Below, piece by piece: positions 9,901-16,145 of a DNA stretch of 16,239 nucleotides; the stretch's first letter is position 1, and the number at the start of each line of letters is the position of its first letter. Both the position numbers and the translations under genes were made by a program. The notes beneath the pieces are model-generated. The model was given only the letters and a program-made list of their open reading frames with translations, made no database searches and had not been told where the DNA came from. The stretch is from the NCBI GenBank assembly GCA_020631675.1, contig JAHDGT010000015.1:4959-21197 (forward strand). The letters are read 5' to 3'. The DNA comes from Bacteroidota bacterium. Lineage in GTDB: Bacteria; Bacteroidota; Bacteroidia; Chitinophagales; UBA2359.

Positions 9901-10458
9901 ACCAAATAAACTGAAAGCATCATTGGTTACTGCATCACAAAGAATAGGTGCTTCGAGTGTGGCGATAAAAGATTCTGAGAAACAGTCTACATTCGGAATC
10001 GTAATGTCACTCAAAGGGGGGACAGGATCCAAAATAGCCTCCCATGCAAGCTCAAAGCCCGTACAGGTCACGTTCTCGCTACTCACAAAATTGAAGGTGA
10101 GGCAATCTTCGTTTAGAACGATAAAAGGGGAAGGGATAGCAGAACCACTGAACTGTGCTTGCAACTCGCCTGTGGTGTCTTCTCCGATATAAACATATAA
10201 TACATCCAAGTCTTCTTCGGTACAAAATTCACTGAAGCTCACTTCTATGCTGACCGCATCCGGGGCACAAACCGTGAAAGTATAGTCTTCGTTCAAATCG
10301 TAGAAGTTATCTCCTTCGGTTCCGGCCTGACTGTCAACCAGTCCTCCTTCACATTCTGTTACTGTTCCACCAGCACTGATATTGTACTGCGCATTGAGTT
10401 GAAGGGGAAATATAAAAACGATCCACAAAAGGAATATGGGGAGTAGTGGCTGTTTCAT
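6904..10458 (-). CDS. T9SS type B secreted protein: CUB-like, Ig-like repeats, PKD, gliding-motility-type C-terminal domain
   Basis: The 1184-residue protein begins with a signal peptide (cleavage probably after LNA before Gln24). Residues about 28-145 look like a CUB domain (GTVTECEGG, paired Cys, DLDVLYVYIGED). Next come at least six Ig-like repeats with the pattern AGGxWSG...F.P..aG.G.h.LyYt...GC.DS.. (for example GGVWSG, GGGLWSGPG, GGDWWGYG). A PKD domain lies near 1045-1090 (YWDFGDGTTT, HTY, SGDYVVTLYV). The last 90 residues are the gliding-motility-associated C-terminal domain (FTPNGDGVNDVF, IYDRWGNLLFET, GWNG, GVYTYVATY), the type B sorting signal for T9SS export and surface display. 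Family members include adhesins, but this protein's ligand is unknown. It is the last gene of the six-gene minus-strand set, 52 bases after the small lipoprotein gene. Confidence 0.93.
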   Translation of the reverse strand: MKQPLLPIFLLWIVFIFPLQLNAQYNISAGGTVTECEGGLVDSQAGTEGDNFYDLNEDYTFTVCAPDAVSIEVSFSEFCTEEDLDVLYVYIGEDTTGELQAQFSGSAIPSPFIVLNEDCLTFNFVSSENVTCTGFELAWEAILDPVPPLSDITIPNVDCFSESFIATLEAPILCDAVTNDAFSLFGDVQGEIPITVDPVGCDADGFTTTIEITLSSGSLDIGAYYSLIFDYVYMDICGNQWGPEQGTATFGVVGCPLEVYINPEFPVACDGGCTELSAQAYGGDLNYSYSWSPSLPADEGPHTVCPGPTDYTVTVTDGSGETASTSVTIEITDGLGLDDPLEFCEQDPNFDMSTVANGGIWYWWQNNGDYVESYNFDIGYQTVGSRYFYYDFGGCTDSIEVIVHEAWANWNQSACVGDAPFQMFDGLEAGGVWSGLYVSPTGVFTPTLAGEFDLTYTTPLGCEDVKTMIVADQIEINLPVDPIMCQSQFPFTIDVSPQAGNWTEHPGFENTWNDIFYPEDAGPGVHTLYYTTNSGCMDSVTVTIIEADAGGDGNSNYVVCPSEGIVALPTPSPAGGVFSTTTSGSTGLQADLLTYDTGVLGPNNYNEILLYTAPSGCFDTLYIRGRVTNINNTFVQICKDEPDFALNWNNVGRSPGGGLWSGPGLTSGGANATFSPILAGIGVHTLYYTANTCVDSMVVEIYDVNAGSDTTVCELSSAFSLSGTPASGGDWWGYGVNEVTNQFDPQETGIGEFEVFYGYYFPDTDDYCENSIIITVAPVDPAVVDPIGPDFCYEDIDIPLSGSPAGGSFTLDGEPITSFNPIDVGPGAYILQYTSGEGECATFDQTVVTVGDTLGVVVNSNVAGDAAICVGEGAVIEASGFGGVGSNFSYQWSNGSTNASQFVEPAIPTTYTVTVTDICTEPIVGEIFVPVAPAISYNISTNDILCGGEEGFADIQLPAGVNYDILWETGGTEPLLNATVGDYFVTITDTDTNCDEEISVELPSYGNLFASFTPNPNVGENCLPILTVNFIENVISDTPLTGYWDFGDGTTTPYGFSVEHTYATSGDYVVTLYVENAGGCSVTHEVPICLSIPNDILMPTAFTPNGDGVNDVFKPEAFDVDEFSMKIYDRWGNLLFETDDPDKGWNGKVDFDHKEIGVYTYVATYFNERLTSPRMLTGTLTLLR

Positions 10459-10510
10459 GGCGATAGGTCATATGTTGAGTAGAGTGTTGTGTGTGGTGTG
10501 GTGCTTCTCA

Positions 10511-10963
10511 TTATTTATTTACAGTCAGCACATCGCTTTTGACGGTATTACTGACATTTCCTGCTCGATCCACTAAATAAATATCAAGGGTAAGTTGCTC
10601 GCTTTGTCCGCTTCCGAGCACGAACAGATTCTTGAGGTCTATTTCTAAGATACCTGTAATGGGCACATTGCTGCCAATGGGTGCTAATGGGAACAACTGG
10701 TATTCGTCGTATAGCTCTAAACGGCTGTCTTTTACAAAGACAGAGGGTACATCAGGGTCCTCGAAACCGATATCACCATCGCCATCATTGTACTCTAAGT
10801 GAATGGTGATGATCTCTTGGAACTCTTGCACATTCATAGGAGCTACATTGACTATAGCAATATTTGGAATGGGGTCGAACTCAAAACCACCGCCAGTATC
10901 ACAAGCGGATAGCAGCAGGCAGAATGAGCAGAGCAATAGAATATGGCGTAACATGAGTTTCAT
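10511..10963 (-). CDS. Small outer-membrane lipoprotein with DGDGD motif, 150 aa
   Basis: The signal peptide ends in a clear lipobox (LLLSAC, lipidated Cys21). The mature part is a single beta-rich domain with an acidic stretch, EYNDGDGDIGFEDPDVPS (about residues 57-74). Similar DGDGD(L/I)G motifs occur in many small Bacteroidota lipoproteins and may bind calcium. The C-terminus (IYLVDRAGNVSNTVKSDVLTV) looks like the last strands of an Ig-like fold. No enzyme motif is visible. The gene starts only 3 bases after the cytochrome-like gene and precedes the T9SS protein gene, so it is almost certainly co-transcribed. It may be an accessory lipoprotein for one of its neighbours; this is inference. 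Confidence 0.85.
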   Translation of the reverse strand: MKLMLRHILLLCSFCLLLSACDTGGGFEFDPIPNIAIVNVAPMNVQEFQEIITIHLEYNDGDGDIGFEDPDVPSVFVKDSRLELYDEYQLFPLAPIGSNVPITGILEIDLKNLFVLGSGQSEQLTLDIYLVDRAGNVSNTVKSDVLTVNK

Positions 10964-10966
10964 TTT

Positions 10967-11491
10967 TTAATCAAATACATTGGGCGCACCATTGTTGATC
11001 CAAGCTTGGATGCGGGCTTTGTATGCTTCTTCGTTTTCATCCCAATCCGAATCATTACTCTCCAGAGGCATAATACCAGAGGTGTTTGGAATGAAGGTAT
11101 TGAGTCGGTGAAACAACATACTGGAAGAAGCATTGAAGGGCTCTACCCGATGTATGATGGATTCATTATCGGGATCAAGCTGAATAGCATCTTTTCCGAC
11201 CAGCGTATTGTAGGTGCTACCAATGGTGCGAAAATCTGGCTCGAAGGTCCCGTCATGGCAGCCTGAGTTGGCACAAGTGGGGATAAAAATATCCGCATGT
11301 ATCGCCGTTAAGGAGTTGGGATCCAATTCCGTAGTTGTCTGTTCGGTCGTATCTACTGGCGCATCTATTGTAGGAGTATCGAATGGGTTATCCGGTGGCG
11401 GTGGCAGTTCCTTTTCGCAAGCTGCCAGAGTGAAGAACAACACAACGAAACAGGTATATCCGATAGCTTTTATGGTCTTTAAGTTAGTCAT
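10967..11491 (-). CDS. Cytochrome c-like lipoprotein (PSCyt1-like) with a CX4CH motif, 174 aa
   Basis: The lipobox LAAC puts lipidated Cys25 after a short hydrophobic segment, followed by a Pro/Asp/Thr-rich linker (about 29-58). The remainder resembles the single-heme domains of planctomycete PSCyt1-type proteins: IHADIFIPTC then GCH near residues 64-79, a possible distal Met ligand in SGIMPLES (Met141), and the ending RIQAWINNGA, typical of that fold. The haem motif is C73-ANSG-C78-H79, with four residues between the cysteines instead of two. CX4CH haem attachment is known but rare, so haem binding is plausible, not certain; a haem-free relative is the alternative. The gene lies 10 bases after the DUF1501-like gene and 3 bases before the next one. 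An electron-transfer or redox-sensing role at the cell surface is inference. Confidence 0.8.
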   Translation of the reverse strand: MTNLKTIKAIGYTCFVVLFFTLAACEKELPPPPDNPFDTPTIDAPVDTTEQTTTELDPNSLTAIHADIFIPTCANSGCHDGTFEPDFRTIGSTYNTLVGKDAIQLDPDNESIIHRVEPFNASSSMLFHRLNTFIPNTSGIMPLESNDSDWDENEEAYKARIQAWINNGAPNVFD

Positions 11492-11501
11492 GGGTCTGAT
11501 T

Positions 11502-12869
11502 TTAGAGCATATCGAATAAAGAATGTGGACTGATCACTTTGCCTGCGGAAATCACCTCTTCTTTGATGCCTAATAATTCGGCAACCGTGAGGCAGCATTG
11601 TGCCGTGTCCGTACTAAAAGCAGGACTGATATTTTCAATAGTCTCTCCATTGGGCACACCTGAGCCTGCCATCATGGCGAAAGTGCGATTCGCATTGGCA
11701 TCGCTATGGTCATAAGCGAACCAGTCGTTAAAATCAGTGATCGCATTCGGCTCACTATTCCTACCACATTCAGGTGCAAGAACGAGTGCAGTGTTTCCTG
11801 CCATTTCGGGAATCGACTGTATATAATTCCATAGGTAACCCACGCCATAATCAGCACGATATAGCGCACGTAAGTAGTTGGTGAAATTACCGTGGCAGCT
11901 ATCTACCCCACTGATATTTACCACTGTCACAGTTGGCTTGAACCACTGCATGACCTCACAGGCATAGGCGATATTACGCACATCGCCACTCACCATACCT
12001 CCCGGAATACCTGCTAGAACGCCCGAGGGTCCTTTTTCATAGAGGTAGTCCATGAACAATCTGATGTTGAACTTTTCTTCATCCGTATTGCCGATGGAAG
12101 GCAAAACACCTCCTGTGGTGTAGAAGCTGTTGTCTAGAAACTCTTTCATTTCATAGATGGACAGCATCTCATCCGGATGGTAATTTTTAGCATCGGACAG
12201 ATACTCGATACCCAATTCACCAAAGGTGACGGAAGGGGCGAAAAAGTTTGCTCCGTACTGCGCTCCATAATCAGGATCCACGCTATAATTCAAAAGGGGA
12301 GTTGAGTTACCGATTCCATTACCCACGAACCAAGTTTTGGTAGCAGGTGCTCCCATATGTCTCCGCACGTACTCGAAAATGGTAGGCTGGGTAGGTTTAG
12401 AACGCAGTCCTTGCGTAGAGCCGTAATTACCACTGATCAAAGAGCTTAAGCCGATGTAATGACCTGCTGATCCGCAAGTCATCTCTTTGAATAACACCCC
12501 TTGATTTTGTAGTGGGTTGCCTAATACCGAACCTACTGAAATACTCCCCGGAGGCCCTGCACCTTCGGGTGGATCGATGCCGTATACCCGCTTTAATTCC
12601 GGCTCCTCTCCTACCAGCATATTAGGCATGATGTTACCTTCTACATCGTTTTCAGGAATAGGGTCATAGGCATACTGACTATCTTTCAGATAGCGTTGAC
12701 CAACAGCCTCTTGGTGGCGTACCCCACCTGCGAAAAGCACATAAACCACATGCTCGGCCAATTGTGTGCCTGTTTGGGCGAATAAGCGACCAGAAGGTAA
12801 GATGTAAGGCACAGCTATGGTTCCTGCTGTAGCTAAGGCTGTATTTTTAAGGAAACTTCGACGTTTCAT
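11502..12869 (-). CDS. Tat-exported DUF1501-like protein (alkaline phosphatase superfamily fold)
   Basis: The 455-residue protein begins MKRRSFLKNTALATAG, a classic twin-arginine export signal, so it is probably exported folded. It follows the DUF1501 plan: a first strand VVYVLFAGG (41-49) after the signal, GHYIGLSSLISG (136-147), a late VDSCHGNFTNYL (322-333) in place of the usual WDTHgnN, TALVLAPECGRN (360-371) in place of VVVsEFGRT, and YDH (386-388) followed by MMAGSGVPNG (399-408). DUF1501 proteins belong to the sulfatase/alkaline-phosphatase-like superfamily, but their reaction is mostly uncharacterised. The first-strand motif AGGVRHQE departs from the usual GGpShlDtfDpK, so the active site may be altered. 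It lies 42 bases after one lipoprotein gene and 10 bases before the cytochrome-like gene, matching the known pairing of DUF1501 with PSCyt/DUF1549 proteins in Planctomycetes. Confidence 0.82.
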   Translation of the reverse strand: MKRRSFLKNTALATAGTIAVPYILPSGRLFAQTGTQLAEHVVYVLFAGGVRHQEAVGQRYLKDSQYAYDPIPENDVEGNIMPNMLVGEEPELKRVYGIDPPEGAGPPGSISVGSVLGNPLQNQGVLFKEMTCGSAGHYIGLSSLISGNYGSTQGLRSKPTQPTIFEYVRRHMGAPATKTWFVGNGIGNSTPLLNYSVDPDYGAQYGANFFAPSVTFGELGIEYLSDAKNYHPDEMLSIYEMKEFLDNSFYTTGGVLPSIGNTDEEKFNIRLFMDYLYEKGPSGVLAGIPGGMVSGDVRNIAYACEVMQWFKPTVTVVNISGVDSCHGNFTNYLRALYRADYGVGYLWNYIQSIPEMAGNTALVLAPECGRNSEPNAITDFNDWFAYDHSDANANRTFAMMAGSGVPNGETIENISPAFSTDTAQCCLTVAELLGIKEEVISAGKVISPHSLFDML

Positions 12870-12911
12870 AAAATTATCATTTGTGTTGGGTGAGCGAAGA
12901 GGTGTGGGTGA

Positions 12912-13400
12912 TCAATAGAATTGATACTCATTACTGAGTGCGAAAGCGAAGTAGACCATTTCCGGCGTCACATCCGGTCGGGCCTCTATATATCGGATGA
13001 AGAACTCTTTCTCCGCTTCAGAAGGCGCACGGATCAAGAAGCGTTCGTACACATCGTCTAAAAACAAAGGAATATCCGCACGCATGCTCTCATTACTGGG
13101 CAGGATCACATCCGGTTCATTCATGAAATTACTGATGAGTATTTCGTGGGCCAATTCCTTGTCTCCAATGGAAAGGATGACTCTGGATATATCATAGAGC
13201 TGATTAGCTGAAAGCGGCTTTTGGAATAGATTCACATACATCACCGCCACATACTGCGAAGTGGTTTTCAGCTTATTCTTATTGGCGGTTATGGCATCTA
13301 CATCGGCGGCATTGACTTCATATACATAGCTGTATTCTTCACATGCCGAGAAGCAGCTGAGAAGCAATATGCCGATTATGGGGATAAGATATTTTTTCAT
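12912..13400 (-). CDS. Lipoprotein with LLxRxP-type repeats, 162 aa
   Basis: The signal peptide ends in CFSAC (lipidated Cys20, slightly off-consensus lipobox), followed by Glu-Glu. The mature protein is predicted helical. It has two related units: AVMYVNLFQKPLSANQLYDIS (52-72, imperfect) and VYERFLIRAPSEAEKEFF (117-134), the latter close to the LLGRxPtxxE pattern of DUF1549/DUF1553 and DUF4214-type helical repeats. It ends PEMVYFAFALSNEYQFY, paralleling the DIMLTDEYANF ending of the upstream gene product, so the two proteins are probably distant paralogues. No catalytic residues are recognisable. Position between its larger paralogue and the DUF1501-like gene supports one functional unit; the function itself is unknown. 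Confidence 0.8.
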   Translation of the reverse strand: MKKYLIPIIGILLLSCFSACEEYSYVYEVNAADVDAITANKNKLKTTSQYVAVMYVNLFQKPLSANQLYDISRVILSIGDKELAHEILISNFMNEPDVILPSNESMRADIPLFLDDVYERFLIRAPSEAEKEFFIRYIEARPDVTPEMVYFAFALSNEYQFY

Positions 13401-13455
13401 CTGAAGATGATTTATGTTTGCTTGGGTTGAGTGTGTTCACTTGCTGAGAAAATGC

Positions 13456-14373
13456 TTAGAAATTAGCATATTCATCCGTTAGCATAATATCCAGCTGTAC
13501 CTTTTGGAGGTCTTTTGTGTTGTAGAAGTCGACCAAGGCATCATAGGTTTCTTCTGTAGTAGGGTCGCGTTGCAGTAGGGTTCGGAACGCCCATTTGACC
13601 ACCCCCTCATAGAATTCTTCACTTTTTACAAAAAGGGCGGCATAATCAAATTTGTTATTGCCCGAAAATCCGAATAAAACACCCGGCACTTCTGATTCCA
13701 CCATATCGTAACCAATGGTAAATTCTTCTACACTCGGGTCTCGGTATAATAGGTTATCAAAGGTGGCATTGACGAAGTTGAAGCTATTCATATTGATTTC
13801 GTCATAGACCCCATTGAAGATCATTCTACGCATGACTTCATCGATCTGAATGGAGTCATTGTGGTACTCCCATTCCGCTGATATGAGGTCATCATACTTC
13901 TGAACCTCGAATACTAATCGGAAGTAGTCATCTGAAGAAGTATCTCCATTTATTATAAGCGCATTTAAGGCATTGACAGAATTGGATCTCAGTTCTCCGA
14001 TTTCCATAGGAGAAGCTCCTTCAACGGTATGGGCTTTTAAGAGTTCGTATTGCCAGTGGTAATAAGCGCGGCGGTAGGTAGAATCCCCTTCTCTATAAAG
14101 GGTATCCGTTTGCAATTTTTCTATTAAGGCGGTACGTGAGGCTTCTCCCAGATCATCTGATCGTAGTAAAGAGACATCATCTGCCATTTCAGTATCTAAA
14201 GGTTCACGACCAAGCAGGTCGATGTAGATACGGTTCACATAATTTTCAACTTGTATGGTGGGTATCTCGTCGTAGAAAGGAGATTCGTTATCAGGGACGA
14301 GAATGACGGACTCTTTGGTACAGCCAGCCATGAATAGACACACAACAGAAAGGAATAGAATCTTTCTGAACAT
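13456..14373 (-). CDS. Lipoprotein with three LLxRxP repeats, PSCyt2/DUF1549-like, 305 aa
   Basis: The signal peptide ends in the lipobox MAGC (lipidated Cys18). Three copies of a helical motif are visible: VNRIYIDLLGREPLDTE (46-62), FDNLLYRDPSVEEF (205-218) and AFRTLLQRDPTTEETYDAL (262-280). This is the ...LLgRxPtxxE... pattern of planctomycete DUF1549/DUF1553 proteins; DUF4214 repeats are similar and an alternative. The protein ends LDIMLTDEYANF, resembling the end of the next gene's product. It is much shorter than the 700-1000-residue planctomycete proteins, and no haem motif is present; that function sits in a separate gene downstream. It is the first gene of the operon, about 35 bases after the predicted transcription start. 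The start at 14373 gives a complete signal peptide. Confidence 0.8.
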   Translation of the reverse strand: MFRKILFLSVVCLFMAGCTKESVILVPDNESPFYDEIPTIQVENYVNRIYIDLLGREPLDTEMADDVSLLRSDDLGEASRTALIEKLQTDTLYREGDSTYRRAYYHWQYELLKAHTVEGASPMEIGELRSNSVNALNALIINGDTSSDDYFRLVFEVQKYDDLISAEWEYHNDSIQIDEVMRRMIFNGVYDEINMNSFNFVNATFDNLLYRDPSVEEFTIGYDMVESEVPGVLFGFSGNNKFDYAALFVKSEEFYEGVVKWAFRTLLQRDPTTEETYDALVDFYNTKDLQKVQLDIMLTDEYANF

Positions 14374-14515
14374 AGTGATTGAGTTGTGAGTCGAGCGAGT
14401 GTGTGTTCGTCAAATTTAGAAAAATTGCACCTAAAAAGACAAATTTTGCTCGAAAAAGTGATGAAAAAATACCGTAACAAGGGCTAACTTAGCCGCCTAA
14501 ACCTATCCATTATCC
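14374..14515. other. Divergent spacer between the six-gene operon and hutH
   Basis: The 142 bases carry the minus-strand operon promoter (14411-14443). For hutH I see only a partial -7 match, TAACTTAG at 14485-14492, without a -33 box at the right distance, so its promoter is unresolved. No operator palindrome or riboswitch is apparent. Confidence 0.5.
14411..14443 (-). promoter_or_regulatory. Bacteroidota sigma-A promoter for the minus-strand operon
   Basis: On the minus strand TTTG (14443-14440) is followed after 21 bases by TAAATTTG (14418-14411), matching the TTTG / TAnnTTTG consensus. Transcription would start near 14405, about 30 bases before the first ATG at 14373. No comparable TAnnTTTG site occurs in the downstream spacers, so this is the best candidate to drive all six genes. 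Confidence 0.62.
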
Positions 14516-16024
14516 ATGCAAGCTCATCATTCCATCCAACCTGCACAAACTTTAGACATCAAAGAGGCTTATGCTGTAATAGCACAAAGAAAGCCCTTAC
14601 AACTATCGGATACTGCCACAGAGAAAATCGCTGCTTGTAGAGCTTATCTGGATGAAAAGATGGCGAATTCCGACCAAGCCTTCTACGGCATCAATACCGG
14701 TTTCGGCTCTCTATGTAATGTACGAGTTTCCAAGGAAGGATTGGCAGATCTACAGCGAAATTTATTAATGAGCCATGCTTGTGGTACGGGGAATCGTGTA
14801 CCAGCCGACATTATCCGACTGATGCTCGTATTAAAAATACAGTCACTTTCTTATGGCCACTCAGGTGTTCAAGTAGCTAGTGTTCAGCGTTTGATCGATA
14901 TGTTCAATGCGGATGTACTCCCTGTTGTTTATCAACAAGGTTCATTAGGTGCCTCTGGCGATCTTGCCCCACTCTCTCACCTATGCTTGCCCCTATTGGG
15001 TTTAGGTGAGGTCTATTATGAAGGAGAAGTACGCAATGCGGCCGAAGTATTGGAGCAGCTAGGCTGGACAGCCATTGAGCTTCAATCGAAAGAAGGATTG
15101 GCTTTGATCAATGGTACCCAATTCATGAGTGCTTATGGGGTATGGTGCTTGAATAAAGCGAAGCGGCAATTGGCATTAGCAGATAAGCTCGCCGCTTTCT
15201 CCTTAGAAGCCTATAATGGTAGAATAGATCCTTTCCACCCACGCATACACGAGGTGCGTAAGCAAGAAGGGCAAATCGCTGTTGCTGCGAATATTCGTAA
15301 ATTATTAACAGGAAGTCGGATCACACAACAACCTAAAAGACATGTACAAGACCCCTACTCTTTCCGTTGTGTGCCACAGGTACATGGGGCGAGCAGAGAT
15401 GCGGTGAACTATGTTTCTACTGTCTTTGAGCGGGAGATCAATGCAGTTACCGACAACCCCAATATTTTCGTGGAAGAAGATCTGATCGTCAGCGGTGGGA
15501 ATTTTCACGGGCAGCCCCTTGCTTTAGCTTTGGATCAGTTGAGCATCGCCATGGCAGAGATCGGCAATATAGCCGAGCGCAGAACCTACCGATTATTAAA
15601 TGGGGATCGTGACCTCCCTCCTTTCTTAGTCGATCACCCGGGTCTACATTCCGGTTTGATGATACCCCAATACACCGCCGCATCCATCGTCAGTCAGAAC
15701 AAGCAATTGGCCGTACCTGCTTCAATTGACTCTGTAAGTTCTTGTAATGAGCAAGAAGATCATGTGAGCATGGGGGCGAATGCCGCCACCAAATGCTACC
15801 GCATTTTAGAGAATATAGACAGCATTCAAGCTATTGAGCTACTAACGGCCGCTCAAGCATTCGATTTCCGCCGACGTACCGCAGAGCCTTACTTGACCAG
15901 CTCTGCCGTGCTGGAAGAGTTCTTTGCTTCGTTCAGAAAAGAAGTGTCCTTCATTAGTGCGGATCGGGTATTGTACACCGATATTGCGAAGACAAAAGCG
16001 TTTTTGGCGAATCTGGATGTATAG
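14516..16024 (+). CDS. hutH: Histidine ammonia-lyase
   Basis: This enzyme removes ammonia from L-histidine to give urocanate, the first step of histidine breakdown, in the cytoplasm. The 502-residue protein is family length. Ala146-Ser147-Gly148 (GSLGASGDLAPLSH) form the self-made MIO electrophile. FYGINTGFG carries the catalytic Tyr57, MSHACGTG the His-selective Ser-His pair (His87), which argues against phenylalanine or tyrosine lyase. NGTQ, VQDPYSFRCVPQVHG, DNPNIF, GGNFHGQPLALALD and NEQEDHVSMG are the other family blocks. The start at 14516 gives a normal N-terminus; no Shine-Dalgarno is visible. hutU, hutI and hutG are not in the window, so it appears to be a solitary hut gene here, divergent from the exported-protein operon and probably unrelated to it. 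Confidence 0.97.
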   Translation: MQAHHSIQPAQTLDIKEAYAVIAQRKPLQLSDTATEKIAACRAYLDEKMANSDQAFYGINTGFGSLCNVRVSKEGLADLQRNLLMSHACGTGNRVPADIIRLMLVLKIQSLSYGHSGVQVASVQRLIDMFNADVLPVVYQQGSLGASGDLAPLSHLCLPLLGLGEVYYEGEVRNAAEVLEQLGWTAIELQSKEGLALINGTQFMSAYGVWCLNKAKRQLALADKLAAFSLEAYNGRIDPFHPRIHEVRKQEGQIAVAANIRKLLTGSRITQQPKRHVQDPYSFRCVPQVHGASRDAVNYVSTVFEREINAVTDNPNIFVEEDLIVSGGNFHGQPLALALDQLSIAMAEIGNIAERRTYRLLNGDRDLPPFLVDHPGLHSGLMIPQYTAASIVSQNKQLAVPASIDSVSSCNEQEDHVSMGANAATKCYRILENIDSIQAIELLTAAQAFDFRRRTAEPYLTSSAVLEEFFASFRKEVSFISADRVLYTDIAKTKAFLANLDV

Positions 16025-16040
16025 TATGGCGCATATACGC

Positions 16041-16061
16041 AATAAAAAGGGGTTATTTTTT
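16041..16061 (+). terminator. Weak candidate terminator after hutH
   Basis: AATAA (16041-16045) and TTATT (16053-16057) can pair, followed by a short T run to 16061. The stem is entirely A-T, so stability is poor. It starts 16 bases after the hutH stop. Confidence 0.28.
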
Positions 16062-16104
16062 CATTCAACAACAATTCAGTTCCGGTAGGTTTATTCGGTT
16101 TCGG

Positions 16105-16130
16105 CAAAAAGACGTTATGATATAACGTCT
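16105..16130 (-). terminator. Minus-strand intrinsic terminator (palindrome with T tract)
   Basis: AGACGTTAT (16110-16118) and ATAACGTCT (16122-16130) form a perfect 9-bp stem with a 3-base loop. Read on the minus strand the stem is followed directly by TTTTT (16109-16105); on the plus strand no T run follows. It would end a transcript coming from the right of the window, which could include repeat copy 2. The outer sequence GTAGAGACG also resembles palindromic intergenic repeats found in Bacteroidota, so it may be an element remnant. Confidence 0.48.
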
Positions 16131-16145
16131 CTACGGGTCATCCCC

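Noticed and set aside
14235..14480. Minus-strand open frame across the operon promoter
   Set aside because: It lies in another frame over the start of the 305-residue lipoprotein gene and covers the promoter, with no protein features of its own.
14485..14492. TAACTTAG as the hutH promoter -7 box
   Set aside because: One mismatch to TAnnTTTG and no TTG at a suitable distance upstream; too weak to annotate as a promoter.
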